From contig JALVEG010000474.1 in assembly GCA_027031145.1 (NCBI GenBank), positions 1-24,576 of the forward strand: DNA of 24,576 bases, in the 5' to 3' direction. This DNA comes from Saprospiraceae bacterium. GTDB taxonomy: Bacteria > Bacteroidota > Bacteroidia > Chitinophagales > Saprospiraceae. Made by a program: the position numbers and the translations under genes. Below are positions 7,944 to 14,755 of this stretch, one piece after another (positions within the stretch are counted from its first letter, which is position 1; each line of letters begins with the position of its first letter). Under the pieces are notes generated by a model. It saw only the letters and a program-made list of their open reading frames with translations, was not told the DNA's origin and ran no database searches.

Positions 7944-8891
7944 ATGAAAACTCAAGAAGATATAATCCCCAAAATCCCGACTGAGGAATTGGAAAAAGAG
8001 TTAACTCCTGAATTATTCGTAAGAAAGACAAATAAAGGTGGCAATGAAATCTATATATTTACACATGATCAAGCTCCCAATTTATTTAAGGAAGTGGGAA
8101 GATTGCGTGAACTTACTTTTAGAGAATCCGGTGGCGGAACAGGCAAAAGCATAGATATTGATAAATATGATACTGCTGATATACCATTCAAACAACTTAT
8201 TGTATGGGATCCTGATGGGAAAAATATCATTGGCGGATACAGGTTTTTTCTTGGCAAAGATGATCATAAAGATAAAAATGGTATTCCTGTTACACCTACT
8301 TCAAAATTATTTAAATTTTCAAAGAAATTTATCGATGAGTATTGGGAAAAAACCATAGAATTAGGCAGATCATTTGTTCAACCTGCTTATCAACCCAGCA
8401 TCAACAGAAAAGGTATATTTTCTCTTGATAACCTTTGGGACGGTCTGGGTACCTTAGTTGTCGATAATCCTGATATGAAATATTTTTTCGGAAAATTTAC
8501 AATGTATCCCGATTTCGATCAAAAAGGCAGAGATTTATTATGCTATTTCCTAAAAATATATTTTCCCGATCCTGACAATTTGCTAACTCCAATTTATCCG
8601 GTTGAAATTAAAACGCCTGAAAATGAATTACGTTCTTATTTCAAATTAAATGACTATAATGAGGATTATAAAAATCTTGTTAGAACTTTAAGAGCTTTGG
8701 ACGAAAATGTTCCGCCGCTTGTTAATGCATATATGAATCTTTCTACTACAATGAAAATATTCGGCTCTTCTCATAATTCTCATTTTGGAGATGTTTATGA
8801 AACCGGAATGCTGATAACGATCGATGATATCTTTGAGGATAAAAGGAAAAGATATATTGATTCATATATTAAAATGAAAGAAAATAAGTGA
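7944..8891 (+). CDS. GNAT N-acyltransferase, likely aminolipid synthesis (GlsB/OlsB-like)
   Basis: A 315-residue acyltransferase of the OlsB/putative-hemolysin type (Acetyltransf_5 group), which transfers a 3-hydroxyacyl chain from acyl-carrier protein to the amine of an amino acid. The family blocks are RLRELTFRESGGGTGKSID (53-71), the beta strands LIVWDPDGKNIIGGYRFFLG (85-104), and ELGRSFVQPAYQ (139-150). The long C-terminal part (about 160-315) is usual for the Bacteroidetes form and longer than proteobacterial OlsB. It follows the PlsC-like gene by two bases, so the two are surely cotranscribed. Which amino acid is used (glycine, ornithine or other) cannot be read from the sequence. The region after its stop is GC-rich repeats. 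Confidence 0.83.
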   Translation: MKTQEDIIPKIPTEELEKELTPELFVRKTNKGGNEIYIFTHDQAPNLFKEVGRLRELTFRESGGGTGKSIDIDKYDTADIPFKQLIVWDPDGKNIIGGYRFFLGKDDHKDKNGIPVTPTSKLFKFSKKFIDEYWEKTIELGRSFVQPAYQPSINRKGIFSLDNLWDGLGTLVVDNPDMKYFFGKFTMYPDFDQKGRDLLCYFLKIYFPDPDNLLTPIYPVEIKTPENELRSYFKLNDYNEDYKNLVRTLRALDENVPPLVNAYMNLSTTMKIFGSSHNSHFGDVYETGMLITIDDIFEDKRKRYIDSYIKMKENK

Positions 8892-9352
8892 TGTATTGGA
8901 AAGGTGTATTTCATTTTTAATCGCCGAAACTTTAGCGAAGGCGATCCAAACTTCAAAACACTTCCTCCTGTAGCCGCTACCGCGCAATCACCCACTGGGA
9001 AATCGCGGATTGCTACATCCCCCTGTCGTTTTACGTAACGAAGTGGAGTAAAACTACAAGGGGGAGCGCAGTGCTTTTGCGGGTTGGATGAGGCTTGCCC
9101 TGTGAAATCTAAAAATATTTCATCAGGGGGGCTGCTGTGCAAAAACTTCAAAACACCAAACACCAAACAAAAGAATCCTACAATCCTCAAATCCTTCACC
9201 CCGTTGGATAGCATTCTACGGGGTTTACTCCGTTGGATAAAAATCCTACGGGGTAAATCCTAATTCAGACAGTTAAGCTACCCCGATAAGCGAGCGTCTC
9301 CGACCTCGCTTTCCAACTTCCAAACGAGGGACAAAAAACAACGAACAAAAAA
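8892..9352. repeat. GC-rich hairpin-repeat spacer between olsB-like gene and norF
   Basis: The spacer is noncoding and much richer in GC than its surroundings. From left to right: a hairpin ATCGCC/GGCGAT (8920-8945) whose sequence recurs in the tandem array near 10.7 kb; a TGTAGC/GCTACA inverted pair (8969-9017); CCCCCTGTCGTTTTAC (9019-9034) pairing with GTAAAACTACAAGGGGG (9048-9064); and the 9174-9317 copy of a 145-bp direct repeat. It separates two converging operons, so some hairpins may end transcripts from either side. An antisense open frame across 8795-9214 is not a gene. Confidence 0.7.
9174..9317 (+). repeat. 145-bp direct repeat, copy A
   Basis: It is colinear with 11404-11548 apart from scattered substitutions and one single-base gap. 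It contains two CCCCGT/ACGGGG-type hairpins and the AAGCGAG/CTCGCTT hairpin (9288-9311). Copies A and B flank the TPR-norE-norF segment in the same orientation. Confidence 0.85.
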
Positions 9353-9604
9353 TCACAAATATATCACCGTCATTATTACAACAAATAGCACAACTATGGT
9401 TACTGCAATAAATTTCCAAAAACCATGAGCGTGTTTTAATTCCAGAAATTGAAATGCTACTCCAATATATTTTATAAATGATGCTGTCATTATTCCTCCA
9501 AATGCAATCTTGGCAGGCAAGGATATTTCTGCAAAAGTATATTCCAGTATTGTGAGAATCACAAGCAATATCCATGTTATAGTTAGTATATTTTCTTTTT
9601 TCAT
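9353..9604 (-). CDS. norF: NorF-like cytochrome c oxidase subunit IV family protein
   Basis: A small membrane protein of 83 residues with three predicted helices (about 7-25, 32-52 and 61-82) and the arrangement of prokaryotic oxidase subunit IV/NorF proteins, including ILEYTFAEI and KIAFGGIMTASFIKYIGV. It is the last gene of the nor block, 22 bases after norE, with which it is surely cotranscribed. The start is taken at ATG 9604; a longer frame starting at TTG 9622 only adds a Lys-rich AT-slippery leader. NorF is an accessory of nitric oxide reductase in denitrifiers and is not catalytic. No oxidase subunit I or II is nearby except NorB and NorC, which favours NorF over a terminal-oxidase subunit. 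Confidence 0.75.
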   Translation of the reverse strand: MKKENILTITWILLVILTILEYTFAEISLPAKIAFGGIMTASFIKYIGVAFQFLELKHAHGFWKFIAVTIVVLFVVIMTVIYL

Positions 9605-9626
9605 CTTTTTCAACTTTTTCAACTTT

Positions 9627-10205
9627 TTACAATAAATAAAACACAGGAAATACCAATATCCAAATCAAATCACACAAATGCCAAAATGCGCCTCCAGTCT
9701 CAACATCAAGAAAATTATCCTTTGTGTACTTATTTTTTTTGACACTAATGTATAAAGCAAGTAATATAATGACCGCAACCGTAACATGTATAAAATGGAA
9801 ACCGGTTATCAGCCAGTAAAAAGTAAAAAAAGTATTAGTGCTAAGACCGATACCATCACTCAATTTGTCGTAATACTCATAACCCTTGAGAAATAAAAAT
9901 GCAATTCCTGCTATCATCGCAAACAAGATCATTTTGGAGGCAATTTGATTTAATCCCTTTTTAAGATTTTTAATTCCGACTGCCATAAAATATCCTCCTG
10001 TTATCAATATTATTGTATTAATCGTACCGATCAGCGCACTTAAATGATGCTGTGACTCAATTGCTAATCCGATATTTCTGTTCCTGAAAACAGCAAAAGC
10101 CGTAAGACCTCCCATAAAGGTTATCAGCTCCACAATAATAATTATCCATATTAATATTCCCCCTGGCGGATAATATAGACTATGTGTTGATTCATGTTTT
10201 GTCAT
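9627..10205 (-). CDS. norE: NorE-like heme-copper oxidase subunit III family protein
   Basis: A 192-residue integral membrane protein with about five helices, related to cytochrome oxidase subunit III. Recognisable segments are YYPPGGILIWIIIIVELITF near the N-terminus, LKGYEYYDKLSDG in the middle, TFYWLITGFHFIHVTVAV (about 128-145) and the C-terminal GAFWHLCDLIWILVFPVFYL (about 172-191). In nor clusters this protein is called NorE; it supports nitric oxide reductase activity and has no metal centre. It starts four bases after the upstream TPR gene, and norF follows 22 bases later. With no cytochrome oxidase genes here, the nor assignment rests on the NorCBQD genes on the same strand. Confidence 0.82.
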   Translation of the reverse strand: MTKHESTHSLYYPPGGILIWIIIIVELITFMGGLTAFAVFRNRNIGLAIESQHHLSALIGTINTIILITGGYFMAVGIKNLKKGLNQIASKMILFAMIAGIAFLFLKGYEYYDKLSDGIGLSTNTFFTFYWLITGFHFIHVTVAVIILLALYISVKKNKYTKDNFLDVETGGAFWHLCDLIWILVFPVFYLL

Positions 10206-10209
10206 AATT

Positions 10210-10593
10210 TTAATCTTTTTGTTTTTCTAAAAATCTTTTTACTTTTTTTACTGATTCAAATTCTTTTTCAGCAATGGATTTTAATTTCCCGTCTTTAGTC
10301 TTTTCTATAAACGTCGAATAATCTTCCAAAGCATTATCGTATTTATTTATCGATTTGTACAATCCTGCTCTTTTATAAAAAAGGATTGGTTTTTCCGGAA
10401 ATTTCTTTATACTATCTGATAAAACAGAGATTCTTTTACTTATTTTTTGCAATTCCTTTTTAGGATTCAACCTTTCCTGTCCTTTCTTTTTCCTTTCACT
10501 GACAGGCCTCAAATTATTTATAACCAGAAAAAAACCAATTACCAAAACAACTGCTAATGCTGATAATAATCTTATTCTATTTTTATTAAACAT
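10210..10593 (-). CDS. Single-pass membrane protein with TPR-like repeat
   Basis: A 127-residue protein of unknown function. An N-terminal membrane helix (about 9-26) anchors a charged soluble region, probably periplasmic. Residues about 68-100 (ILFYKRAGLYKSINKYDNAL and following EDYSTFIEK) fit one to one-and-a-half TPR motifs. It is followed after four bases by norE, so it belongs to the norE-norF transcript. Its neighbours suggest a part in assembling or stabilising the NO reductase, but this is inference only. Upstream lies the repeat block that separates it from norD. Confidence 0.65.
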   Translation of the reverse strand: MFNKNRIRLLSALAVVLVIGFFLVINNLRPVSERKKKGQERLNPKKELQKISKRISVLSDSIKKFPEKPILFYKRAGLYKSINKYDNALEDYSTFIEKTKDGKLKSIAEKEFESVKKVKRFLEKQKD

Positions 10594-10713
10594 TTTACTT
10601 TATTTTAAGTTTTTTATTTTTTATTTTTTGGGCGATTGACAGGCACTTCTCAATTGCAAACCCGGCTGTCACCGGGCTGTTCGTCTCGGCTCAGCCGAGA
10701 CTACTATCCCTAT

Positions 10714-10992
10714 CGCAATCGCCGAAGCTTTAGCGAAGGCGATTCGCAATCGTGCGCTGCCGCTAAAGCTTTAGCGCAGATACCCGAAGCCTTGGCGAAG
10801 TACATTCGCAATCGTGCGCTGCCGCTAAAGCTTTAGCGCAGATACCCGAAGCCTTGGCGAAGTACATTCGCAATCGTGCGCTGCCGCTAAAGCTTTAGCG
10901 CAGATACCCGAAGCCTTGGCGAAGTACATTCGCAATCGTGCGCTGCCGCTAAAGCTTTAGCGCAGATACCCGAAGCTTTAGCGAAGGCGATT
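10714..10992 (+). repeat. Tandem array: four 62-bp units plus a half unit
   Basis: Units start at 10745, 10807, 10869 and 10931, each 62 bases, preceded by a 31-base half unit at 10714. Units one to three are identical; the fourth differs only in its last part, which equals the end of the half unit (GAAGCTTTAGCGAAGGCGATT in outline). Each unit contains the self-complementary core CGCTAAAGCTTTAGCG. Identity between units points to recent amplification. Confidence 0.92.
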
Positions 10993-11020
10993 CGCAATCA
11001 AACACCCTGATAAACGAGTG

Positions 11021-11288
11021 CCCTGATAAGCGAATGTCTCTGACTTCGCTTTCCAACATCCCAACATCTGCACATTTTTTTCCATCCTTTTTCAATTACT
11101 TCACAGTTTGTCTGAAACCCTGTTAATCCCCCGCTGCCTGCCCTGTGAAACAAAGTGTTTTATTGGGGGCTGGGGGTCTGGGGGTGGAATTTGATGACAT
11201 ATAATTTTAACTTGAACTTCCATTAAGCAATTTTTCCATATTTTCCACCCCCTTTTTCCCCCGCCAGCGGGAGATTAATGCTAGTTTC
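11021..11288 (+). repeat. Structured repeat block, copy 1
   Basis: It begins with the AAGCGAA/TTCGCTT hairpin (11028-11051) and runs to the shared end ATTAATGCTAGTTTCAAA. Its second half is a long inverted repeat, with TTAATCCCCCGC near 11122 facing CGGGAGATTAA ending near 11277. It matches 11512-11749 but carries about 30 extra bases (near 11136-11168) that resemble the sequence at 9097-9125. Confidence 0.8.
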
Positions 11289-11403
11289 AAAATAACATTA
11301 GTCGTATATTTCAACAAGCGAGTTCCTCATAACTTCGCTTTCTCCAAACTTTAAAAACAATCATTCAATCATCTAATTATTTATTATTTGTCAATTTTCA
11401 CGA

Positions 11404-11548
11404 AATCCTATTATCCTTAAATCCTTCACCCCGTTGAATATCATTCTACGGGGTTTACCCCGTTGGATAAAAATCCTACGGGGTAAATCCTAATTCAGAC
11501 AGTTTTGATATCCCTGATAAGCGAATGTCTCTGACTTCGCTTTCCAAC
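11404..11548 (+). repeat. 145-bp direct repeat, copy B
   Basis: Partner of 9174-9317, about 2.23 kb away in direct orientation. Its right end overlaps the start of structured block copy 2, so the repeats are modular and combine in different orders. Confidence 0.85.
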
Positions 11549-11749
11549 ATCCCAACATCTACTCATTTTTTTCCATCCTTTTTCAATCACTTCAATGTTT
11601 GTCTGAAACCCTGTTAATCCCCCGCTGGCGGGGGTCTGGGGGTGGAATTTGATAACATATAATTTTAACTTGAATTTCCATTAAGCAACTCTCCCATATT
11701 TTCCACCCCCTTTTTCCCCCGCCAGCGGGGGATTAATGCTAGTTTCAAA
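11512..11749 (+). repeat. Structured repeat block, copy 2
   Basis: The best preserved copy of the block. TTAATCCCCCGCTGGCGGGG (from 11614) faces CCCCGCCAGCGGGGGATTAA (to 11736), and GGGGGTGGAA faces TTCCACCCCC, so 11614-11736 can fold into one long interrupted hairpin, with each terminus also able to fold on its own (CCCCCGCTGGCGGGGG). It ends about 50 bases from the norD stop codon and may block transcription reading out of norD. Confidence 0.8.
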
Positions 11750-11796
11750 CAATATTCCATCATTCCAATATTCCAAACTTCCAAACTTTAGCCTTT

Positions 11797-13545
11797 TTAC
11801 CCATAGACTATCCTCTCCATAAAATTTGTTATAGCTATTGTCATTTCTTTTGCATTTGACAATACGTCATAATTTCTGGTGCCAAACATCATTGGTAGAT
11901 AATATTTTGCATTTTGCTCTATTGCAAAAGCATGAATATGATTATCATTTTGGTCAATTTCCCTTAATGCTTGCTTTACATCTGCTATCCCATATTTCCC
12001 TTCATATTTATCATAATCATTCGGCTTGCCATCAGTCAAAAAAACTATCCATCTTGATCTTGTATCCCGTTGCTTTAATAAATAATTGGCATGCCTCAAT
12101 GCCGGCCCCATCCTTGTATATCCACCCGGTACCAGAGAAGCAATGTTCCCTTTTGATTCATTCCAGCTCTTATCAAAAGGTTTCACTGTATTATAATTGC
12201 AATTATTTCTGGTCTTGGATGAAAACCCGTCAACCTGAAATTCGATTTCATACTCATTGAGAACTTCACCCATCAAGATTGCTATTTGTTTTTCTACATC
12301 AATAATCTTATTTCCGGCAGAATACCCGTCACTTGAAAGACTCTGATCCAAAAGAAACAGAATAGAGATGTCTTTCTGTTTTTTCCGCTTTGAATTATAG
12401 ACTTTTTCATCCGGAGTATGTCCCGAATATATATCACTTATCAAATCTGTCAAAGCATCAATATTCAGGGTATCTCCATTCTCCACACGCTTTATTTCAA
12501 TCAATTTATTATAAAAATTGGCAAATTGCTTTCTGATATTCCTCAGCACAATTCCGTTTTTTGATATTGTATTTCTGTAATATTCAAGATCAGGCTCTCT
12601 AATGATTCTGTGAAATACTTTGCAATAATCTTTCCTGTATGATCTGGTCTTATAATTAAATTCATCATAAAGATAATGAGTCTCCGTTGTACCGGATTCT
12701 TTACTGTCTGCGATCAATGCATTTGAAACAAATTCAGCCTGATAAATCGAATGAGTCTCTTCATCTACCCTGATAGTATTTCTCATATTGACTTCTGACA
12801 ATGCCTCCATATCATCTTCCAATGAATCACTTCCGTCAAAATCTCTGGGCAATCCAGAATACTCTTCAATTGTCTCTACCTTTTCAAAATTATGCGTCAA
12901 AACCCAGTCCTCCTGCTTTTTTTTATCTACCTGCACGGATTCTATTTCTTCTACAGGTTTTGCCTTTATCACAGTATCCGGTGTAGGCAATGCCTTTTCA
13001 TCAAAAGAATCATCCATTGACTTTGCATCTATCTCTTTGGAATCATCCTTTTTAATATTGCCCAAAAGCCATGAATTATCAACAGGAAGATTTTTAGAAT
13101 CAAAATAATTTCCCAACTCAGTTATCAATTCATCCTTTATCAATTCAATTAACGGATATTCCTCTATGAGCTTTTCAGAAATGATCCTGTCTGATCTTTC
13201 TCCATATTTTACATTTCCATAACTCAAATCATCATTTTCCTGTAATAAATTATATGCAGTAGTCAAATAAAATACCCTGTATTGATAATATTTGATATTA
13301 AGTTCTTTATTTTTTAAGAAAAAAAACTTTTGAGGTAAAAATATATATTTCCCTTTCAAACCACCTTCTCTTTCAGCAGTCACTATCTCCAAAGGTTTTC
13401 CGGTCAATACCCTTGCCAAAATAGTCAACATCCCTCTTATATCATCAAGATAAACAGTTCTCTGTTCTTCCTCTTCGGTTAGAACAGAACTTTTCCTTCT
13501 AAAAAGGTTGATTATCTTTTTAAATATAAGTTGATCAAGTTCCAT
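11797..13545 (-). CDS. norD: NorD, vWA protein for nitric oxide reductase activation
   Basis: NorD works with the AAA+ protein NorQ to mature NorCB, probably by helping insert the non-heme iron. The protein has 582 residues, close to the usual size. The N-terminal two thirds is poorly conserved, with an acidic, low-complexity stretch (about 165-260). A von Willebrand factor A domain fills the C-terminus (about 392-580). Its metal-ion-dependent adhesion site is visible as FLLDQSLSSDG (D400-x-S-x-S404), Thr477 in PGGYTRMGPALRHA, and FLTDGKPNDYD (Asp506). The gene follows norQ by three bases, so translation is coupled or nearly so. Past its stop the transcript enters the hairpin-repeat region. 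Confidence 0.9.
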   Translation of the reverse strand: MELDQLIFKKIINLFRRKSSVLTEEEEQRTVYLDDIRGMLTILARVLTGKPLEIVTAEREGGLKGKYIFLPQKFFFLKNKELNIKYYQYRVFYLTTAYNLLQENDDLSYGNVKYGERSDRIISEKLIEEYPLIELIKDELITELGNYFDSKNLPVDNSWLLGNIKKDDSKEIDAKSMDDSFDEKALPTPDTVIKAKPVEEIESVQVDKKKQEDWVLTHNFEKVETIEEYSGLPRDFDGSDSLEDDMEALSEVNMRNTIRVDEETHSIYQAEFVSNALIADSKESGTTETHYLYDEFNYKTRSYRKDYCKVFHRIIREPDLEYYRNTISKNGIVLRNIRKQFANFYNKLIEIKRVENGDTLNIDALTDLISDIYSGHTPDEKVYNSKRKKQKDISILFLLDQSLSSDGYSAGNKIIDVEKQIAILMGEVLNEYEIEFQVDGFSSKTRNNCNYNTVKPFDKSWNESKGNIASLVPGGYTRMGPALRHANYLLKQRDTRSRWIVFLTDGKPNDYDKYEGKYGIADVKQALREIDQNDNHIHAFAIEQNAKYYLPMMFGTRNYDVLSNAKEMTIAITNFMERIVYG

Positions 13546-13548
13546 TAT

Positions 13549-14331
13549 TTATATCATTAATTCCGACAATGTTATTAGAGTAGTCAGGATCTCTTCATCA
13601 TCAGTTAAAGGTTGTATTATTCCAACATTTACAGCCAGTCTTTTATCCAGTCCTTCCACGATCAGATTTGCAGCATCAACTATCAATCTTGTTGATACGG
13701 TCTCTGTTAATCCTAATTCATTCAGATTCCTGATCTTATTTGCTATTTTAACCAGATCTTTTGCTATTTTGCTATCGATACCAGTTTCTTTTGCTACAAT
13801 TTCGGTCTCAGTATTTTGATTAGGATAATTGAATGATAAACCTATGAATCTCTGTCTGGTTGAGGGCTTTAATTCTTTATAACCTTTTTGATATCCGGGA
13901 TTGAAAGATGCCACCAACATAAAATCATCATGTGCTTTTATTTCTTCTCCCAATTTATCCAAAAACAAAGTCCTCCTGTAATCGGTAAGTGAATGAATAG
14001 CAACTATTATATCCGGCCTGGCTTCAGCAACTTCATCGAGGTATATTATAGCCCCTGATTTTACAGCTTTGGTCAATGGTCCATCCTGCCATACCGCTTC
14101 GGTTCCTTTCAATATAAACCTGCCGATAAGATCGGTTGCTGATGTTTCCTCATGACATGCAACGGTAATTATCTCTTTATCCAATTTCCATGCCATATAT
14201 TCTACAAATCTGGATTTTCCTGTTCCGGTTGGTCCTTTGATCAAAAGTGGAAGTTTCTTTCTAAAACCGGCTTCAAACACTTCTGTTTCTTTCCCCATTT
14301 TCAAATAAAACGGTTCCTTTTCTATTTTCAT
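13549..14331 (-). CDS. norQ: NorQ, MoxR-type AAA+ ATPase
   Basis: A 260-residue cytoplasmic ATPase of the MoxR/CbbQ/NorQ group that partners NorD in activating nitric oxide reductase. The Walker A motif is GPTGTGKS (33-40), the Walker B motif AIIYLDEV (94-101), sensor 1 lies in ASFNPGYQKG (141-150), and the arginine finger in KPSTRQRF (155-162). The C-terminal helical part (about 190-260) is typical of the group. It precedes norD by three bases. Its upstream region does not connect directly to norB: a terminator and 424 bases lie between, and a MITE-family end sits 10-50 bases before its start codon. norQD therefore probably has its own promoter, which I could not place by consensus. Confidence 0.92.
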   Translation of the reverse strand: MKIEKEPFYLKMGKETEVFEAGFRKKLPLLIKGPTGTGKSRFVEYMAWKLDKEIITVACHEETSATDLIGRFILKGTEAVWQDGPLTKAVKSGAIIYLDEVAEARPDIIVAIHSLTDYRRTLFLDKLGEEIKAHDDFMLVASFNPGYQKGYKELKPSTRQRFIGLSFNYPNQNTETEIVAKETGIDSKIAKDLVKIANKIRNLNELGLTETVSTRLIVDAANLIVEGLDKRLAVNVGIIQPLTDDEEILTTLITLSELMI

Positions 14332-14479
14332 AAATGATATTTTTTTTCGATCAAAATGACTCTGCTTAAGTAATTACATTAATAATAACAAATAAAAAAA
14401 ACTTTAGATTATATTTTTATAAAAAAGCTACTACTGCGTCACGCAAGAAATAACTACCCATTCATTTTTTCAATAGAAT

Positions 14480-14623
14480 AAGTACGCTGAAGCGCACTCT
14501 TTTCGTAATTTATATTACTTCTACAACCCCTAACTGAAGTTAGGGGCTATTCTTATATCACAGTAAATAATTTCATAGTATCGTATAATTCATCGTTTTT
14601 GTTTAGTGCGCTTCAGCGTACTT
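14480..14623. repeat. 144-bp inverted repeat with nested hairpin
   Basis: AAGTACGCTGAAGCGCACT (14480-14498) and AGTGCGCTTCAGCGTACTT (14605-14623) are a perfect 19-bp inverted pair. Between them CCCCTAACT (14527-14535) and AGTTAGGGG (14538-14546) form a 9-bp hairpin with a two-base loop. The remaining interior is not complementary. It is of different sequence from the other repeats and lies between norB and norQ. Confidence 0.8.
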
Positions 14624-14693
14624 TTTCTTCTCTTTCATTCAACATTCTGCAAAAAATCTTTTAAAATAAATAAAAGCCCCCTACCTGAATAGT

Positions 14694-14721
14694 TATTAAA
14701 AAAAGAGGCAGCCATGCTGCC
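14694..14721 (-). terminator. Rho-independent terminator of norCB
   Basis: On the minus strand GGCAGC-ATG-GCTGCC forms a 6-bp GC-rich stem with a three-base loop (14721-14707), followed by TCTTTTTTT. It starts 35 bases after the norB stop codon. It should end the norCB transcript before norQD. Confidence 0.8.
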
Positions 14722-14755
14722 ACTTGTTAATAAATTCACTATAAACTAATATATC

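Larger units (their letters stand above)
10594..11796. repeat. 1.2-kb noncoding GC-rich hairpin-repeat region within the nor block
   Basis: This stretch interrupts the nor genes between norD and the TPR gene. In plus orientation it holds: two tight hairpins, CCCGG/CCGGG (10661-10676) and GTCTCGGC/GCCGAGAC (10683-10701); the 62-bp tandem array (10714-10992); two related blocks (11021-11288 and 11512-11749), each with a long inverted repeat; a hairpin AAGCGAG/TTCGCTT (11316-11340); and copy B of the 145-bp repeat (11404-11548). No reading frame here looks coding; one at 10636-10836 is made of the repeats themselves. A polycistronic transcript from norD would have to cross all of this. Confidence 0.75.
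14332..14755. other. norB-norQ spacer with MITE ends, long inverted repeat and terminator
   Basis: No gene is seen. The segment 14351-14377 matches the right terminal 27 bases of the MITE-like family (TCAAAATGACTC, then a diverged GTAATTAC end), and CTACCTGAATAGTTAT at 14681-14696 is a second end in the same orientation, so they are two separate remnants rather than one element. A 19-bp perfect inverted repeat spans 14480-14623, and the norB terminator lies at 14694-14721. Confidence 0.6.

Noticed and set aside
8795..9214. Coding region on the minus strand
   Set aside because: It overlaps the end of the acyltransferase gene in antisense and continues through GC-rich repeats with no protein-like composition.
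9605..9622. norF start at TTG 9622
   Set aside because: It adds only a repetitive Lys/Leu leader; ATG 9604 is a normal start and gives a typical NorF N-terminus.
9353..10205. Terminal cytochrome oxidase subunits III and IV
   Set aside because: No oxidase subunit I or II gene is present, while norCBQD lie on the same strand, so the NorE/NorF reading is better supported.
10636..10836. Small protein-coding gene on the plus strand
   Set aside because: The frame is built wholly from hairpin repeats and has no recognisable product or start site.
10714..10992. CRISPR array
   Set aside because: The units are continuous 62-bp tandem copies with no variable spacers between short repeats, and no cas genes are nearby.
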